Assembly (NCBI GenBank): GCA_964501655.1
Contig: CAZCTN010000014.1
Span: 7,216-71,215, forward strand
Length of the DNA stretch: 64,000 bases
Source of the DNA: JAAYJK01 sp964501655
GTDB lineage: Bacteria > Bacillota > Syntrophomonadia > Syntrophomonadales > Syntrophomonadaceae
Direction: 5' to 3'
Shown: positions 23,396 to 31,167 of the stretch, one piece after another
Layout: the number at the start of each line of letters is the position of its first letter
Position numbering within the stretch: the stretch's first letter is position 1
Translations under genes and position numbers: made by a program
The notes under the pieces: generated by a model
What the model saw: the letters and a program-made list of their open reading frames with translations, nothing else
What the model was told of the DNA's origin: nothing
Database searches by the model: none

Positions 23396-25912
23396 CTATG
23401 GGTCTATGGGGGTGGCAGTACCTATATATGGTATTGGAGTGCCAAATGCGGAAGCGTTTTGCAGGAAGAAAACCTTGATAATTACGTTTACATCTGCCGG
23501 CAATGGCCCCAAAAGGAACTGCCCGCAGTCATCGGTGATAGCATGCCCGATTGACTCCAGATCGCAGGTGGTTTCCGGGTCATCCGCGGGATTTAACATC
23601 TTGAAGAATTTTACTACGGCAGCCGGAACCGGAGTACCATCCGGGAACCGCACGGTGCCGTGAATGACTTTTCGGTCATCAGGAACCAGGAAGAAGTCAG
23701 CATCATACTGCTGGGCATCATCCGGGAAATCATCGCCAGTGTTAATCACATAACGAACCAGGCGGTAGATCCCGCCCGGAAGAGGTGGGGCCTGGAAATC
23801 GAATTTGGTAACGAAACCATCCGAGAATCCCATAAAACCAGGCATTATTTCCTGAAAAGCTCCGGGTGTGACCGGGAAGTTTTCCGAGAAGGTTACCCCG
23901 GTTAAATACACATTTCCCAGATCATCCATTGCTATACCCTGGGCAATATCTTGGTTCAGCCCACCCAGGAAAGTCGAATACAGCAAGGAAGATCCGTCAG
24001 CATTGAGCTTTATAAGAAAGACGTCAGTGTTACCCCCATAGGAGATCTGGTAAGCATCCGGACTAACCGGGAAGTCCAAGGAATTGGTAGATCCTGTAAC
24101 ATACACATTGCCATCGTTATCCAAAAGGATAGCCAGCCCCTGGTCATCGCCAGTACTTCCGCCAATAAATGTTGACCAGACCAGATCAGAGCCATCCTGG
24201 TTTAATTTGGTCACGGTTACATCGAAAAAGGCCTGCAGCGTTTCCTGATAAGCTCCCGGAGTGGTAGGAAAATCAGGAGAATTGCTGTATCCGCACACAT
24301 AAGCAAAATTATCGGAATCAGTGGTTATTGACCTGGATTCATCGTGGATACTGCCTCCGAGATAAGTGGAATAGATTAGAGCAGTAGCATCTGAGTTAAG
24401 CTTGCTAATGAAACCACAGGTATCACCGGCAAATAAGGTTCGATATGCCCCAGGGGTTACCGGAAAGTCATTGGATAAAGTAACCCCGCATACGTAGGTG
24501 TTTTTGTCGCTGTCTACTGCCAGGGATTGACACGAATCCATGCCGCTGCCCCCCAGATACGTACAATAAACAATAGTAGATGCATCCTTATCGATTTTCA
24601 TGAGATAACCATCGTTCATACCGCTGATTATAGGCTGCACAGCTCCTGGGGTAACCGGAAGGTTGGTTGAAGTGGTCTCGCCGGCTATATATACGTCTTC
24701 ATCACTATCCAGTGCCAGGCTGAAGATATAATCGAATCCATCTCCACCATAGGCTAGAGACCATATTAATGAATCTCCGGCAGGATTGAGTTTGGTTAAA
24801 AACGGGCTGGTATTTATCAGTGGGGAAGAGGGGATTGCGGTTACTGGAAAATCTGGAGAGGTAGTCATGCCGCCCACGATAACATTTAAGGCTGAGTCCA
24901 GGACCAGAGCGTTGGCCATATCAACTCCGCTTCCACCCAGATAGGTAGACCATATCAAAGATACTCCGGAAGTATCCATTTTAGTAATGAATGCGTCGTA
25001 GGCACCTGCGTTGTCGAGCTGGAATACTCCCGGGGTGGTGGGAAAGTCTCCGGAAAAGGTTGCCCCGCTGACATACGCGTATCCTGAGCTGTCTACTGCT
25101 ATGGAGCGTCCTTCATCGTTTTGATTTCCTCCCAGATAGGTGGAATAGTCCAGGCCGGGATCAATAACCAGGGAATAAGCTGGATCATAGTCCTCAGAAA
25201 TACAGAAGCCATGAACAGATTCACTGCTTGCAGTATGGTCCAGGAAGAATTCTCCTGCCACCTCTACCTTTTTTCCATTAATGACCTGATAACAAAAGGG
25301 TGCACAATCGGTCATGGTACCAACGCAGCTTTGGATTTGCAGGTTGCCTTTTTCATCCAGTATAACATTATCGGCTCCAGCGTAACTGAGACGTATAAGG
25401 TTAATATCAGCGCCAGGTTGGACCCTAAATTCATATTTTACCTGGCCCTTCTTGCCTTTCAGCTGCATATCGATACCGGGCCATAGGTTGCGATAGCTGA
25501 TTTGATGGTAGACCGGGATACCGGTAAACCATTTGCTGGGTTCCTGGCCGCTGAAGAAATTAACTCGGGCAGTACCCTCCTGCTCTGCCAGAATTGCCAC
25601 CCCCGGGTTGGCTTCGATAAAGCGCAGTGACAGCAACAGACCCAGATCCTTGGTGGAATTGTTTTGACTCTCTGGAAACAAGGTTTTGGGATCAGGGGAG
25701 CTATGATGGTGGGCAGGTTTTACAAACGCAAATAGAATTTCGTCTCTATTGAAATGAATGGCAGAATTGGCCTCCCGACTGTAGTATAGTGAAGGGGCTT
25801 TACTTTGGCCATGGTTGGGAATAAAATTCATCGGCATATCATGGAATCTGCTGGCAGCAGTTGTGCCTCTGATGGGTCCTGTCTGAACCGGCTCAAATTT
25901 TTTTGTGAACAA
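23396..25912 (-). CDS. SBBP-repeat beta-propeller protein with C-terminal beta-sandwich module
   Basis: An 838-residue protein. Residues ~1-245 match the DUF7948-type domain found ahead of SBBP repeats (for example WFTGIPVYHQISYRNLWPGID). From ~250 to ~710 there are about nine repeats of ~50 residues of the form STYLGG..D....A.D..GN.YV.G.T.S.DFP.TPGA, which is the SBBP propeller signature. Residues ~715-838 are the module also encoded alone at 22874-23251. No signal peptide is evident, unusual for a family often found outside the cell. TTG at 25912 is chosen since AAGGAGG lies seven bases before it; the ATG at 25930 has none. Ligand unknown. Confidence 0.85.
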   Translation of the reverse strand: MFTKKFEPVQTGPIRGTTAASRFHDMPMNFIPNHGQSKAPSLYYSREANSAIHFNRDEILFAFVKPAHHHSSPDPKTLFPESQNNSTKDLGLLLSLRFIEANPGVAILAEQEGTARVNFFSGQEPSKWFTGIPVYHQISYRNLWPGIDMQLKGKKGQVKYEFRVQPGADINLIRLSYAGADNVILDEKGNLQIQSCVGTMTDCAPFCYQVINGKKVEVAGEFFLDHTASSESVHGFCISEDYDPAYSLVIDPGLDYSTYLGGNQNDEGRSIAVDSSGYAYVSGATFSGDFPTTPGVFQLDNAGAYDAFITKMDTSGVSLIWSTYLGGSGVDMANALVLDSALNVIVGGMTTSPDFPVTAIPSSPLINTSPFLTKLNPAGDSLIWSLAYGGDGFDYIFSLALDSDEDVYIAGETTSTNLPVTPGAVQPIISGMNDGYLMKIDKDASTIVYCTYLGGSGMDSCQSLAVDSDKNTYVCGVTLSNDFPVTPGAYRTLFAGDTCGFISKLNSDATALIYSTYLGGSIHDESRSITTDSDNFAYVCGYSNSPDFPTTPGAYQETLQAFFDVTVTKLNQDGSDLVWSTFIGGSTGDDQGLAILLDNDGNVYVTGSTNSLDFPVSPDAYQISYGGNTDVFLIKLNADGSSLLYSTFLGGLNQDIAQGIAMDDLGNVYLTGVTFSENFPVTPGAFQEIMPGFMGFSDGFVTKFDFQAPPLPGGIYRLVRYVINTGDDFPDDAQQYDADFFLVPDDRKVIHGTVRFPDGTPVPAAVVKFFKMLNPADDPETTCDLESIGHAITDDCGQFLLGPLPADVNVIIKVFFLQNASAFGTPIPYIGTATPIDP

Positions 25913-26071
25913 TATTTCACCTCCTTGCATATATAAGCCATGGTTTTGTTAATGTCATGACTACATTAAGTTATTCAAATGATCTGTTATTTGCTACCAG
26001 TTTAAGCAAAGAAAGTGAATGAATCTATAAAAAAATCACCAATACCTGTGCTTTAAATATTCCCGCAAAAT

Positions 26072-26102
26072 ACCCCGGAAAATAATTTGTATTTCCCGGG
26101 GT
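26072..26102 (-). terminator. Terminator of the GerMN lipoprotein gene
   Basis: ACCCCGGAAA and TTTCCCGGGGT arms at 26072-26081 and 26092-26102, followed by ATTTT on the minus strand, about 50 bases past the gene. Confidence 0.7.
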
Positions 26103-26151
26103 GTTTATGTCAATAGTTTTAAGTTCAGCTGGATGGCATAGTTGCCGCTGC

Positions 26152-26706
26152 TTAAGAGTCAGCCGGCAGGATATAACTCTCATTTCTTTCCAGGGGCTGG
26201 CTGGTATCCCAGTGACCCAGCAGTGAATCAACTTTTTCTCCTTCTACCAGGATTTGTACTCTCTCAATATTGCTTAACTCAGTTAAAGAGTTTACCAGCG
26301 ACATAAGGGTAATGGTCTCGCCGGCACTTCCTCCCCAGTGTTTGCTTATAATATCCTGGGAAAAATCAACCATGGCGGTGCCCTCTTCCACTATAAGTGA
26401 TAAAAGACGGGTCTCCGGAGGAATAGTGGGATACAGGCTGCTGTCATTTGGACCGGCTATCAATTCCTGTACCACCAACGAAGGAAGTTCTTCCGGGTTT
26501 TCAGTTTCTGCCATACGCTGTTCGGCGACTAAACCGGCAGCGCCTTCTTCCGCAAAATAAAGGGTCAGTTCCGTCTGCTCACCCGTTATCGGAGGCTGAG
26601 CGTTATTGGGATCGTCTGTTTTCTCGGCTGTAGTGCATCCGGCAACCAAGAGCGCTAAGATTAAAAGACCGCTTAAAAACAGGCCTGTAAGTTGCTGGTG
26701 TTTCAT
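26152..26706 (-). CDS. GerMN-domain lipoprotein
   Basis: A 184-residue protein with a lipoprotein signal: hydrophobic residues ~10-22 end in the lipobox LVAGC (Cys24), so it is anchored to the outer face of the membrane. After a Pro/Gln-rich linker the GerMN domain covers ~45-165 (LTLYFAEEG, LVVQELIAGP, TRLLSLIVEEGTAMVDFSQD, LTELSNIERVQILVEG). GerM of Bacillus is a sporulation and germination protein, and related GerMN lipoproteins occur widely. It stands alone with a terminator, next to the SBBP gene, so a spore-related role is plausible but not proved. Confidence 0.88.
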   Translation of the reverse strand: MKHQQLTGLFLSGLLILALLVAGCTTAEKTDDPNNAQPPITGEQTELTLYFAEEGAAGLVAEQRMAETENPEELPSLVVQELIAGPNDSSLYPTIPPETRLLSLIVEEGTAMVDFSQDIISKHWGGSAGETITLMSLVNSLTELSNIERVQILVEGEKVDSLLGHWDTSQPLERNESYILPADS

Positions 26707-26965
26707 TATTTAACTTCCTTTCCTATAATTCTCTTATCATATTATATACGCAGATGGTCCAAATAATCATACACTATCCCAAATAATTCACCGTTAGAAA
26801 GTGATTAGAAGAGCTAATTATTACTTGGGAGTACTGAGAAGTATAGTCCTTCTCCCGGCGGGCAAGAATTCTATTTACAGAAAACAGGCATAAAAATAGA
26901 CAAAAGAGATGAGGGGTCTCAATGAGGACCTGTATGACAGGACCCACTGTAAAAGGAGGATAGCT

Positions 26966-27142
26966 GTGGAAGATTTAATAAGGCAGTTGGCTGCCAGGGT
27001 TATTGCCCAGTTGGATAAGCTGGAAGAGGAAAGTGATTTGGATTGTTGGCTGAAGGTATCCGATCCTGACCTGCAAAATGAAGCCCTTGAAATTTCCGAA
27101 GGTATAAGTAAATTAAGAAATAAACTCCGAGAACTGAATTGA
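26966..27142 (+). CDS. Small protein of 58 residues, unknown
   Basis: A GTG start at 26966 follows AAAGGAGG by seven bases. The product is a 58-residue, charged, mostly helical protein (EDLIRQLAARVIAQLDKLEEE through SKLRNKLRELN) with the heptad spacing of a coiled coil. An upstream ATG at 26909 is in frame but has a poor site. I do not recognise a family. It sits immediately ahead of the purine promoter and is probably an independent gene. Confidence 0.6.
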   Translation: MEDLIRQLAARVIAQLDKLEEESDLDCWLKVSDPDLQNEALEISEGISKLRNKLRELN

Positions 27143-27231
27143 TCACAATAGCCCCAGGTTCAGGTTGCCCGCTGTGCCCTGGCTTTAATTTATCCTCAGG
27201 GAAAATGTGCCAATGGCTGGATAAAACCTGG

Positions 27232-27260
27232 TTGACACCCGATAGATGCTTTGCTAATAT
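27232..27260 (+). promoter_or_regulatory. Consensus promoter of the purine operon
   Basis: A perfect TTGACA (27232-27237) and a TAATAT -10 (27255-27260) at exactly 17 bases spacing, just upstream of the riboswitch. It should give strong initiation, leaving control to the leader RNA. Confidence 0.8.
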
Positions 27261-27287
27261 CAAGATGTAACTAAATAGCCAGATAAT

Positions 27288-27395
27288 AACGCGAAAGTGT
27301 GTCTAGGGTTCCGCATATTCGATAATGGACTGGTCCGAGTGACACAGGCGCTTTTGGGGCGCTACACCGTATAGGGATAAAAGCCCAGGCGGACA
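27288..27395 (+). ncRNA. ykkC-class riboswitch, probable PRPP (subtype 2b) sensor
   Basis: The region carries hallmark ykkC text in order: GTCTAGGGTTCCGC at 27301-27314, GACTGGTCCGAG at 27328-27339, the CACAGGCGC/GCGCTACACCG helix, and GGGATAAAAGCCCAGG at 27374-27389. Of the ykkC subtypes, the PRPP class lies before purine genes in Clostridia, while guanidine-I and ppGpp classes lie before export or amino-acid genes. The purEBCSQLFMNHD set directly downstream therefore points to PRPP. The aptamer's last strand (AAGCCCAGG) is also the left arm of the terminator, which is how PRPP binding would switch the operon on. Subtype assignment is inference. Confidence 0.85.
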
Positions 27396-27435
27396 GGTTT
27401 CGTTTACGAAACTGCCCGTCTGGGCATTCTATTTT
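27383..27435 (+). terminator. Riboswitch-controlled intrinsic terminator
   Basis: GCCCAGGCGGACAGGTTTCG (27383-27402) pairs with CGAAACTGCCCGTCTGGGC (27407-27425) with a few non-Watson-Crick positions, followed by ATTCTATTTT. The arm overlaps the conserved 3' part of the aptamer, so ligand-bound and terminator folds are exclusive. Confidence 0.85.
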
Positions 27436-27457
27436 CAGGGGGGACGGTCCTCCCGGA

Positions 27458-27619
27458 TTGTTAGAGATTGAAGAAAAGGTTCAAACTATTCTCACCAAGT
27501 GCGGAAGGTTAATTAGTCCCCAGAATATTATGCCGGGATGTGTTGAGTTGTTTATTAAGGCTGATAATCAAGGAAATGTTGGCAGAGTCAAGGAGGAGTG
27601 CCGGAAATGCCGAAAATAG
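27458..27619 (+). CDS. Possible small ORF in the purine leader, overlapping purE
   Basis: Between the leader terminator and purE an open frame of 53 codons runs from TTG at 27458 to TAG at 27617-27619, overlapping purE by 13 bases. It reads as protein (for example TKCGRLISPQNIMPGCVEL and a Cys/Lys-rich end KEECRKCRK), with Cys near both ends. The ribosome-binding site is weak (a G-rich run ~15 bases upstream). It may be a small regulatory peptide or only chance. No family recognised. Confidence 0.3.
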   Translation: MLEIEEKVQTILTKCGRLISPQNIMPGCVELFIKADNQGNVGRVKEECRKCRK

Positions 27620-28122
27620 GAATAATAATGGGCAGTGATTCTGACCTGGAGGTGATGAAAGAAGCGGGGGATATGCTGGAGGATTTCGGGGTTAGCTATG
27701 AATATACTATTTGTTCTGCCCACCGCTTGCCCCTGGCTACGGCTGAGTATGCCCAGAATGCTGCTGATCAAGGGATGAAAGCGATAATTGCCGGAGCAGG
27801 CGGAGCAGCCCACCTGCCGGGAGTCATAGCCGCTTATACTATCCTGCCCGTGATAGGCGTTCCCATTAAGAGCAGCACCTTGTCGGGAATTGATTCATTG
27901 TATTCCATAGTCCAGATGCCAAAGGGTATCCCGGTAGCTACGGTAGCTATTAATGGCAGTGCCAATGCAGCTTTGCTCGCGCTGCAGGTGATGGCCTTAA
28001 GTGATGAAGGCATCAAACTGGCCCTTCTAGACTATCGCCAGAAGATGGCCGAAGGAGTGCTGGAAAAAGATAAAAGACTTAAAGAAATTGGAGTCCAGGC
28101 TTACCTCAAAGATAAGAAATAA
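27607..28122 (+). CDS. purE: N5-carboxyaminoimidazole ribonucleotide mutase PurE
   Basis: A 171-residue class I mutase that moves the carboxyl of N5-CAIR to give CAIR. The GSDSDLEVM (residues 10-18) nucleotide-binding motif, SAHRLP and the GAGGAAHLPGV segment (residues 64-74) are canonical. The ATG at 27607 is used because GGAGG is ten bases upstream; the in-frame GTG at 27598 lies almost on top of that site. No purK is in the operon, so N5-CAIR must come from a PurK elsewhere or the enzyme may be fed differently. First gene of the riboswitch-controlled set. Confidence 0.95.
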   Translation: MPKIGIIMGSDSDLEVMKEAGDMLEDFGVSYEYTICSAHRLPLATAEYAQNAADQGMKAIIAGAGGAAHLPGVIAAYTILPVIGVPIKSSTLSGIDSLYSIVQMPKGIPVATVAINGSANAALLALQVMALSDEGIKLALLDYRQKMAEGVLEKDKRLKEIGVQAYLKDKK

Positions 28123-28142
28123 GTTTTTCGGGAGGATCATCA

Positions 28143-29438
28143 ATGATAGATAGATATACACTGCCCCGTATGGGAGCTGTATGGTCAGAGGAGAACAAGC
28201 TGCGCAACTGGCTGCAAATCGAAATAGCCGCCTGTGAAGGTCAGGCGCTTATAGGACGCATTCCTGAAGAAGCAGTAGCAGTTATTCGGGAACGGGCTGA
28301 TTTTGATATTAAAAGAGTTAAAGAAATAGAAGATGAAGTACATCATGATGTGATAGCTTTTTTGACCAATGTTGCTGAATATGTGGGGGACGAGTCCAAG
28401 TACATACATTTCGGGATGACTTCTTCAGATATCCTGGATACCGGATTAGCTTTGCAGATGAGAGATTCTGCCGATCTTATTATGGAAAAGCTGTTCAGAT
28501 TAAAAGAACTGGTGGGAGAAAAGGCCAGGAAATATAAATATACATTAAACATAGGAAGAACTCACGGTATCCATGGTGAACCAACTACTTTTGGCCTTAA
28601 AATGGCTCTATGGTATACCGAGATAGACCGTAATATAAAAAGACTGGAGGAGGCCCGGGAAGTTGTGTCCTATGGCGCTATATCCGGGGCGGTAGGAAAC
28701 TTTGCTCATCTGGATCCACGGGTTGAAGAATATGTGTGTCAGAAGCTGGACCTTAAGCCCTGTCTGGTTTCGACCCAGATAATTCAAAGGGATCGTCACG
28801 CTCAGCTTATGACTGCCCTGGCGGTGATTGCCAGCTCTCTGGAAAAAATGGCTACGGAGATCAGAAATCTGCAGCGCACAGAAATACTGGAAGCTGAAGA
28901 ACCTTTTCAGAAGGGACAAAAGGGCTCCTCGGCCATGCCTCATAAAAGAAATCCCATGATGAGTGAAAGGGTGGCCGGGCTTTCTCGGATTATTCGAGGA
29001 AATGCCATGGCAGCCCTGGAAAATGTAGCCTTATGGCATGAACGGGATCTAACTCACTCTTCAGTAGAAAGGGTCATAATTCCAGACAGCTGTGTATTGC
29101 TGGACTATATACTGGAAAAATTCTGCGCTATCGTAGCCGGGCTGGTCATATACCAGGATAATATGATGGAAAATATTAATAGGACCCGGGGACTGATATT
29201 TTCCCAGGAGCTGATGCTGACCCTGCTAAACAAGGGGATGCTGAGGGAAGACGCTTACCCTCTGGTGCAGAACCATGCCATGCACAGCTGGGAAGAGAAG
29301 CTTGATTTTAAAACATTGGTATTACAGGATGATGAGATTATGAATTACATGACCCCGCAGGAGATAGAAGTCATTTTCGATCTGACCATTTATACAAATA
29401 ATGTTGATTATATATTTAAACGCTGCGGTTTGGACTAG
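28143..29438 (+). CDS. purB: Adenylosuccinate lyase
   Basis: A 431-residue fumarase/aspartase-superfamily enzyme that splits SAICAR to AICAR and fumarate, and adenylosuccinate to AMP and fumarate. It has HHDVIAFL and TSSDILDTG in the N-terminal half, RTHGIHGEPTTFG with the catalytic His, and the signature loop GSSAMPHKRNPMMSE near residues 260-275. GGAGG lies before the ATG and the gap from purE is 20 bases. Confidence 0.97.
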   Translation: MIDRYTLPRMGAVWSEENKLRNWLQIEIAACEGQALIGRIPEEAVAVIRERADFDIKRVKEIEDEVHHDVIAFLTNVAEYVGDESKYIHFGMTSSDILDTGLALQMRDSADLIMEKLFRLKELVGEKARKYKYTLNIGRTHGIHGEPTTFGLKMALWYTEIDRNIKRLEEAREVVSYGAISGAVGNFAHLDPRVEEYVCQKLDLKPCLVSTQIIQRDRHAQLMTALAVIASSLEKMATEIRNLQRTEILEAEEPFQKGQKGSSAMPHKRNPMMSERVAGLSRIIRGNAMAALENVALWHERDLTHSSVERVIIPDSCVLLDYILEKFCAIVAGLVIYQDNMMENINRTRGLIFSQELMLTLLNKGMLREDAYPLVQNHAMHSWEEKLDFKTLVLQDDEIMNYMTPQEIEVIFDLTIYTNNVDYIFKRCGLD

Positions 29439-29459
29439 CAGTATAAGGAGGGAACGGCA

Positions 29460-30173
29460 TTGGATAAAAGAGAGATGCTATATGAAGGTAAAGCCAAGCA
29501 GATTTATGCGGTTGAGGATGAGCGCTATTTTATAATGACCTATAAGGATGAAGCTACCGCTTTTGACGGTGCAAAAAAAGGAATTATAGAAAACAAAGGT
29601 ATTGTTAATAACCGGATATCCTGTTTACTCTTCAAGATGCTTGAAGAACAGGGTGTGGAGACTCATCTGGTTAATCAAATAGATGAACGGAATGTGATCG
29701 TAAAACGCCTGGATATGCTGCCGGTAGAGGTAGTAGTGAGAAATGTGGCCGCCGGAAGTCTCTCCAGGCGGCTGGGAATAGAGGAGGGGACAGAACTGCC
29801 TTTTCCCATAGTAGAATTGTTCTTAAAAAATGATGAGCTTCATGATCCTATGATCAATGAATGCCATGCCCGGGTTTTTGGATGGGCTACTAAAGAACAG
29901 CTGGAGGACATTCAGGCCCGGGGGCTGAAGATCAATGAAATCCTGACCCAATTCTTTGATAGTATTGGCATAATACTGGTTGATTTTAAACTGGAGTTCG
30001 GCGTTTGCCAAGGAAGGATAGTCCTGGGGGATGAAATATCCCCGGACAGTTGCCGCTTATGGGACAAAGTAAGCCTGGAAAAGCTGGATAAAGATCGATT
30101 CCGCCGGAATATGGGCGGGGAAGCAGAAGCCTATCAGGAAGTGGTAAGAAGGATAGAAAAGGTGTTGGGATAA
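29460..30173 (+). CDS. purC: SAICAR synthetase
   Basis: A 237-residue enzyme that joins CAIR and aspartate with ATP. MLYEGKAKQIY at residues 6-16, the DEATAFDGAKKG loop, EVVVRNVAAGSLSRRLG and LVDFKLEFG are all family motifs. The start is TTG at 29460, behind AAGGAGG; the gap from purB is 21 bases. Confidence 0.96.
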   Translation: MDKREMLYEGKAKQIYAVEDERYFIMTYKDEATAFDGAKKGIIENKGIVNNRISCLLFKMLEEQGVETHLVNQIDERNVIVKRLDMLPVEVVVRNVAAGSLSRRLGIEEGTELPFPIVELFLKNDELHDPMINECHARVFGWATKEQLEDIQARGLKINEILTQFFDSIGIILVDFKLEFGVCQGRIVLGDEISPDSCRLWDKVSLEKLDKDRFRRNMGGEAEAYQEVVRRIEKVLG

Positions 30174-30211
30174 ACCTGCAAGTTGCTAATTGTATAGGAG
30201 GAGGCAAAAAG

Positions 30212-30469
30212 GTGTTAAAAGCTAATATTTATGTAACTTTAAAAAACGGTGTTTTAGACCCCCAGGGAGAGGCAGTCAAGAAATCTCTTAAAGTACTGGA
30301 CTATGGGCAGGTCAGCGATGTGCGCATAGGCAAATTCATCGAAGTATGGCTGGAAGGTGCAGATTGTGATTCGGCCTTGAAGGAACTGGAGGAGATGACC
30401 GATAAACTGCTTGCCAATCCGGTTATAGAAGATTACCGGGTGGAAATAGTGGAGGTAAATCAGCCATGA
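30212..30469 (+). CDS. purS: Phosphoribosylformylglycinamidine synthase subunit PurS
   Basis: An 85-residue small subunit that bridges PurQ and PurL in the three-part FGAM synthase of Firmicutes. It shows YVTLKNGVLDPQGEAVKKSL and the later VRIGKFIEVWLEG, as in the family. GTG start after GGAGGCAAAAAG. It overlaps purQ by four bases (ATGA). Confidence 0.95.
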   Translation: MLKANIYVTLKNGVLDPQGEAVKKSLKVLDYGQVSDVRIGKFIEVWLEGADCDSALKELEEMTDKLLANPVIEDYRVEIVEVNQP

Positions 30470-31167
30470 AATTTGGGGTAGTGGTTTTTCCCGGTTCCAA
30501 CTGCGATGCAGACTGTTATCACGTTATAAAGGAAGTGATGGAACAGCCGGTTGAGTATATTTGGCATAAGGAAAACTCGGTGGCTGGTTACGATGCGCTT
30601 ATCCTGCCGGGTGGATTCTCTTACGGGGATTACCTGCGAACAGGTGCTATTGCTCGCTTTTCACCAATTATGCCTTCAGTAACAGAATTTGCTGAGGGGG
30701 GCGGATTGCTCATAGGTATCTGCAATGGATTCCAGATACTGCTGGAAGCTGGATTGCTGCCTGGGGCTATGCTGAGAAACAGCAGCCTTAAATTTATTTG
30801 CCAACCCGTATACCTTAAGGTAAACCGCAATGATACCCCCTTTACCAACCAGCTTAAGGCAGATGAGGTTCTAAAAGTGCCCGTAGCTCATGGAGAGGGT
30901 AATTATTTTTGTGATGATCAGACTCTGCAAAGTTTGAAAGACAACGGCCAGATTATATTCACCTATTGCAGCGAGAAGGGCCAAGAGGGCCTGGAATACA
31001 ACCCCAACGGCTCCCTGGCCAATATAGCCGGTATATGTAACTCCAAGGGAAATGTTCTGGGAATGATGCCTCATCCGGAGCGCTGTGCAGAAGGAATCCT
31101 GGGAGGTCAGGACGGCTTTTATATATTTGCTTCAATGATCAACTGGCTTGGGGAGGTGGGAAAATAA
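30466..31167 (+). CDS. purQ: Phosphoribosylformylglycinamidine synthase subunit PurQ
   Basis: A 233-residue class I glutaminase that supplies ammonia to PurL. The order is VVFPGSNCDADCYHV at the start, LPGGFSYGDYLR, then IGICNGFQILLEAGLLPGA with the nucleophile Cys near residue 86, and the His/Glu of MMPHPERCAEG near residue 202. The start codon overlaps the purS stop and its own stop overlaps the purL ATG by one base, so translation is coupled. Confidence 0.96.
   Translation: MKFGVVVFPGSNCDADCYHVIKEVMEQPVEYIWHKENSVAGYDALILPGGFSYGDYLRTGAIARFSPIMPSVTEFAEGGGLLIGICNGFQILLEAGLLPGAMLRNSSLKFICQPVYLKVNRNDTPFTNQLKADEVLKVPVAHGEGNYFCDDQTLQSLKDNGQIIFTYCSEKGQEGLEYNPNGSLANIAGICNSKGNVLGMMPHPERCAEGILGGQDGFYIFASMINWLGEVGK

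Noticed and set aside
27288..27395. Guanidine-I or ppGpp version of the ykkC riboswitch
   Set aside because: All three share the core. The immediately downstream de novo purine genes match the PRPP class, so I prefer that; only ligand binding can exclude the others.
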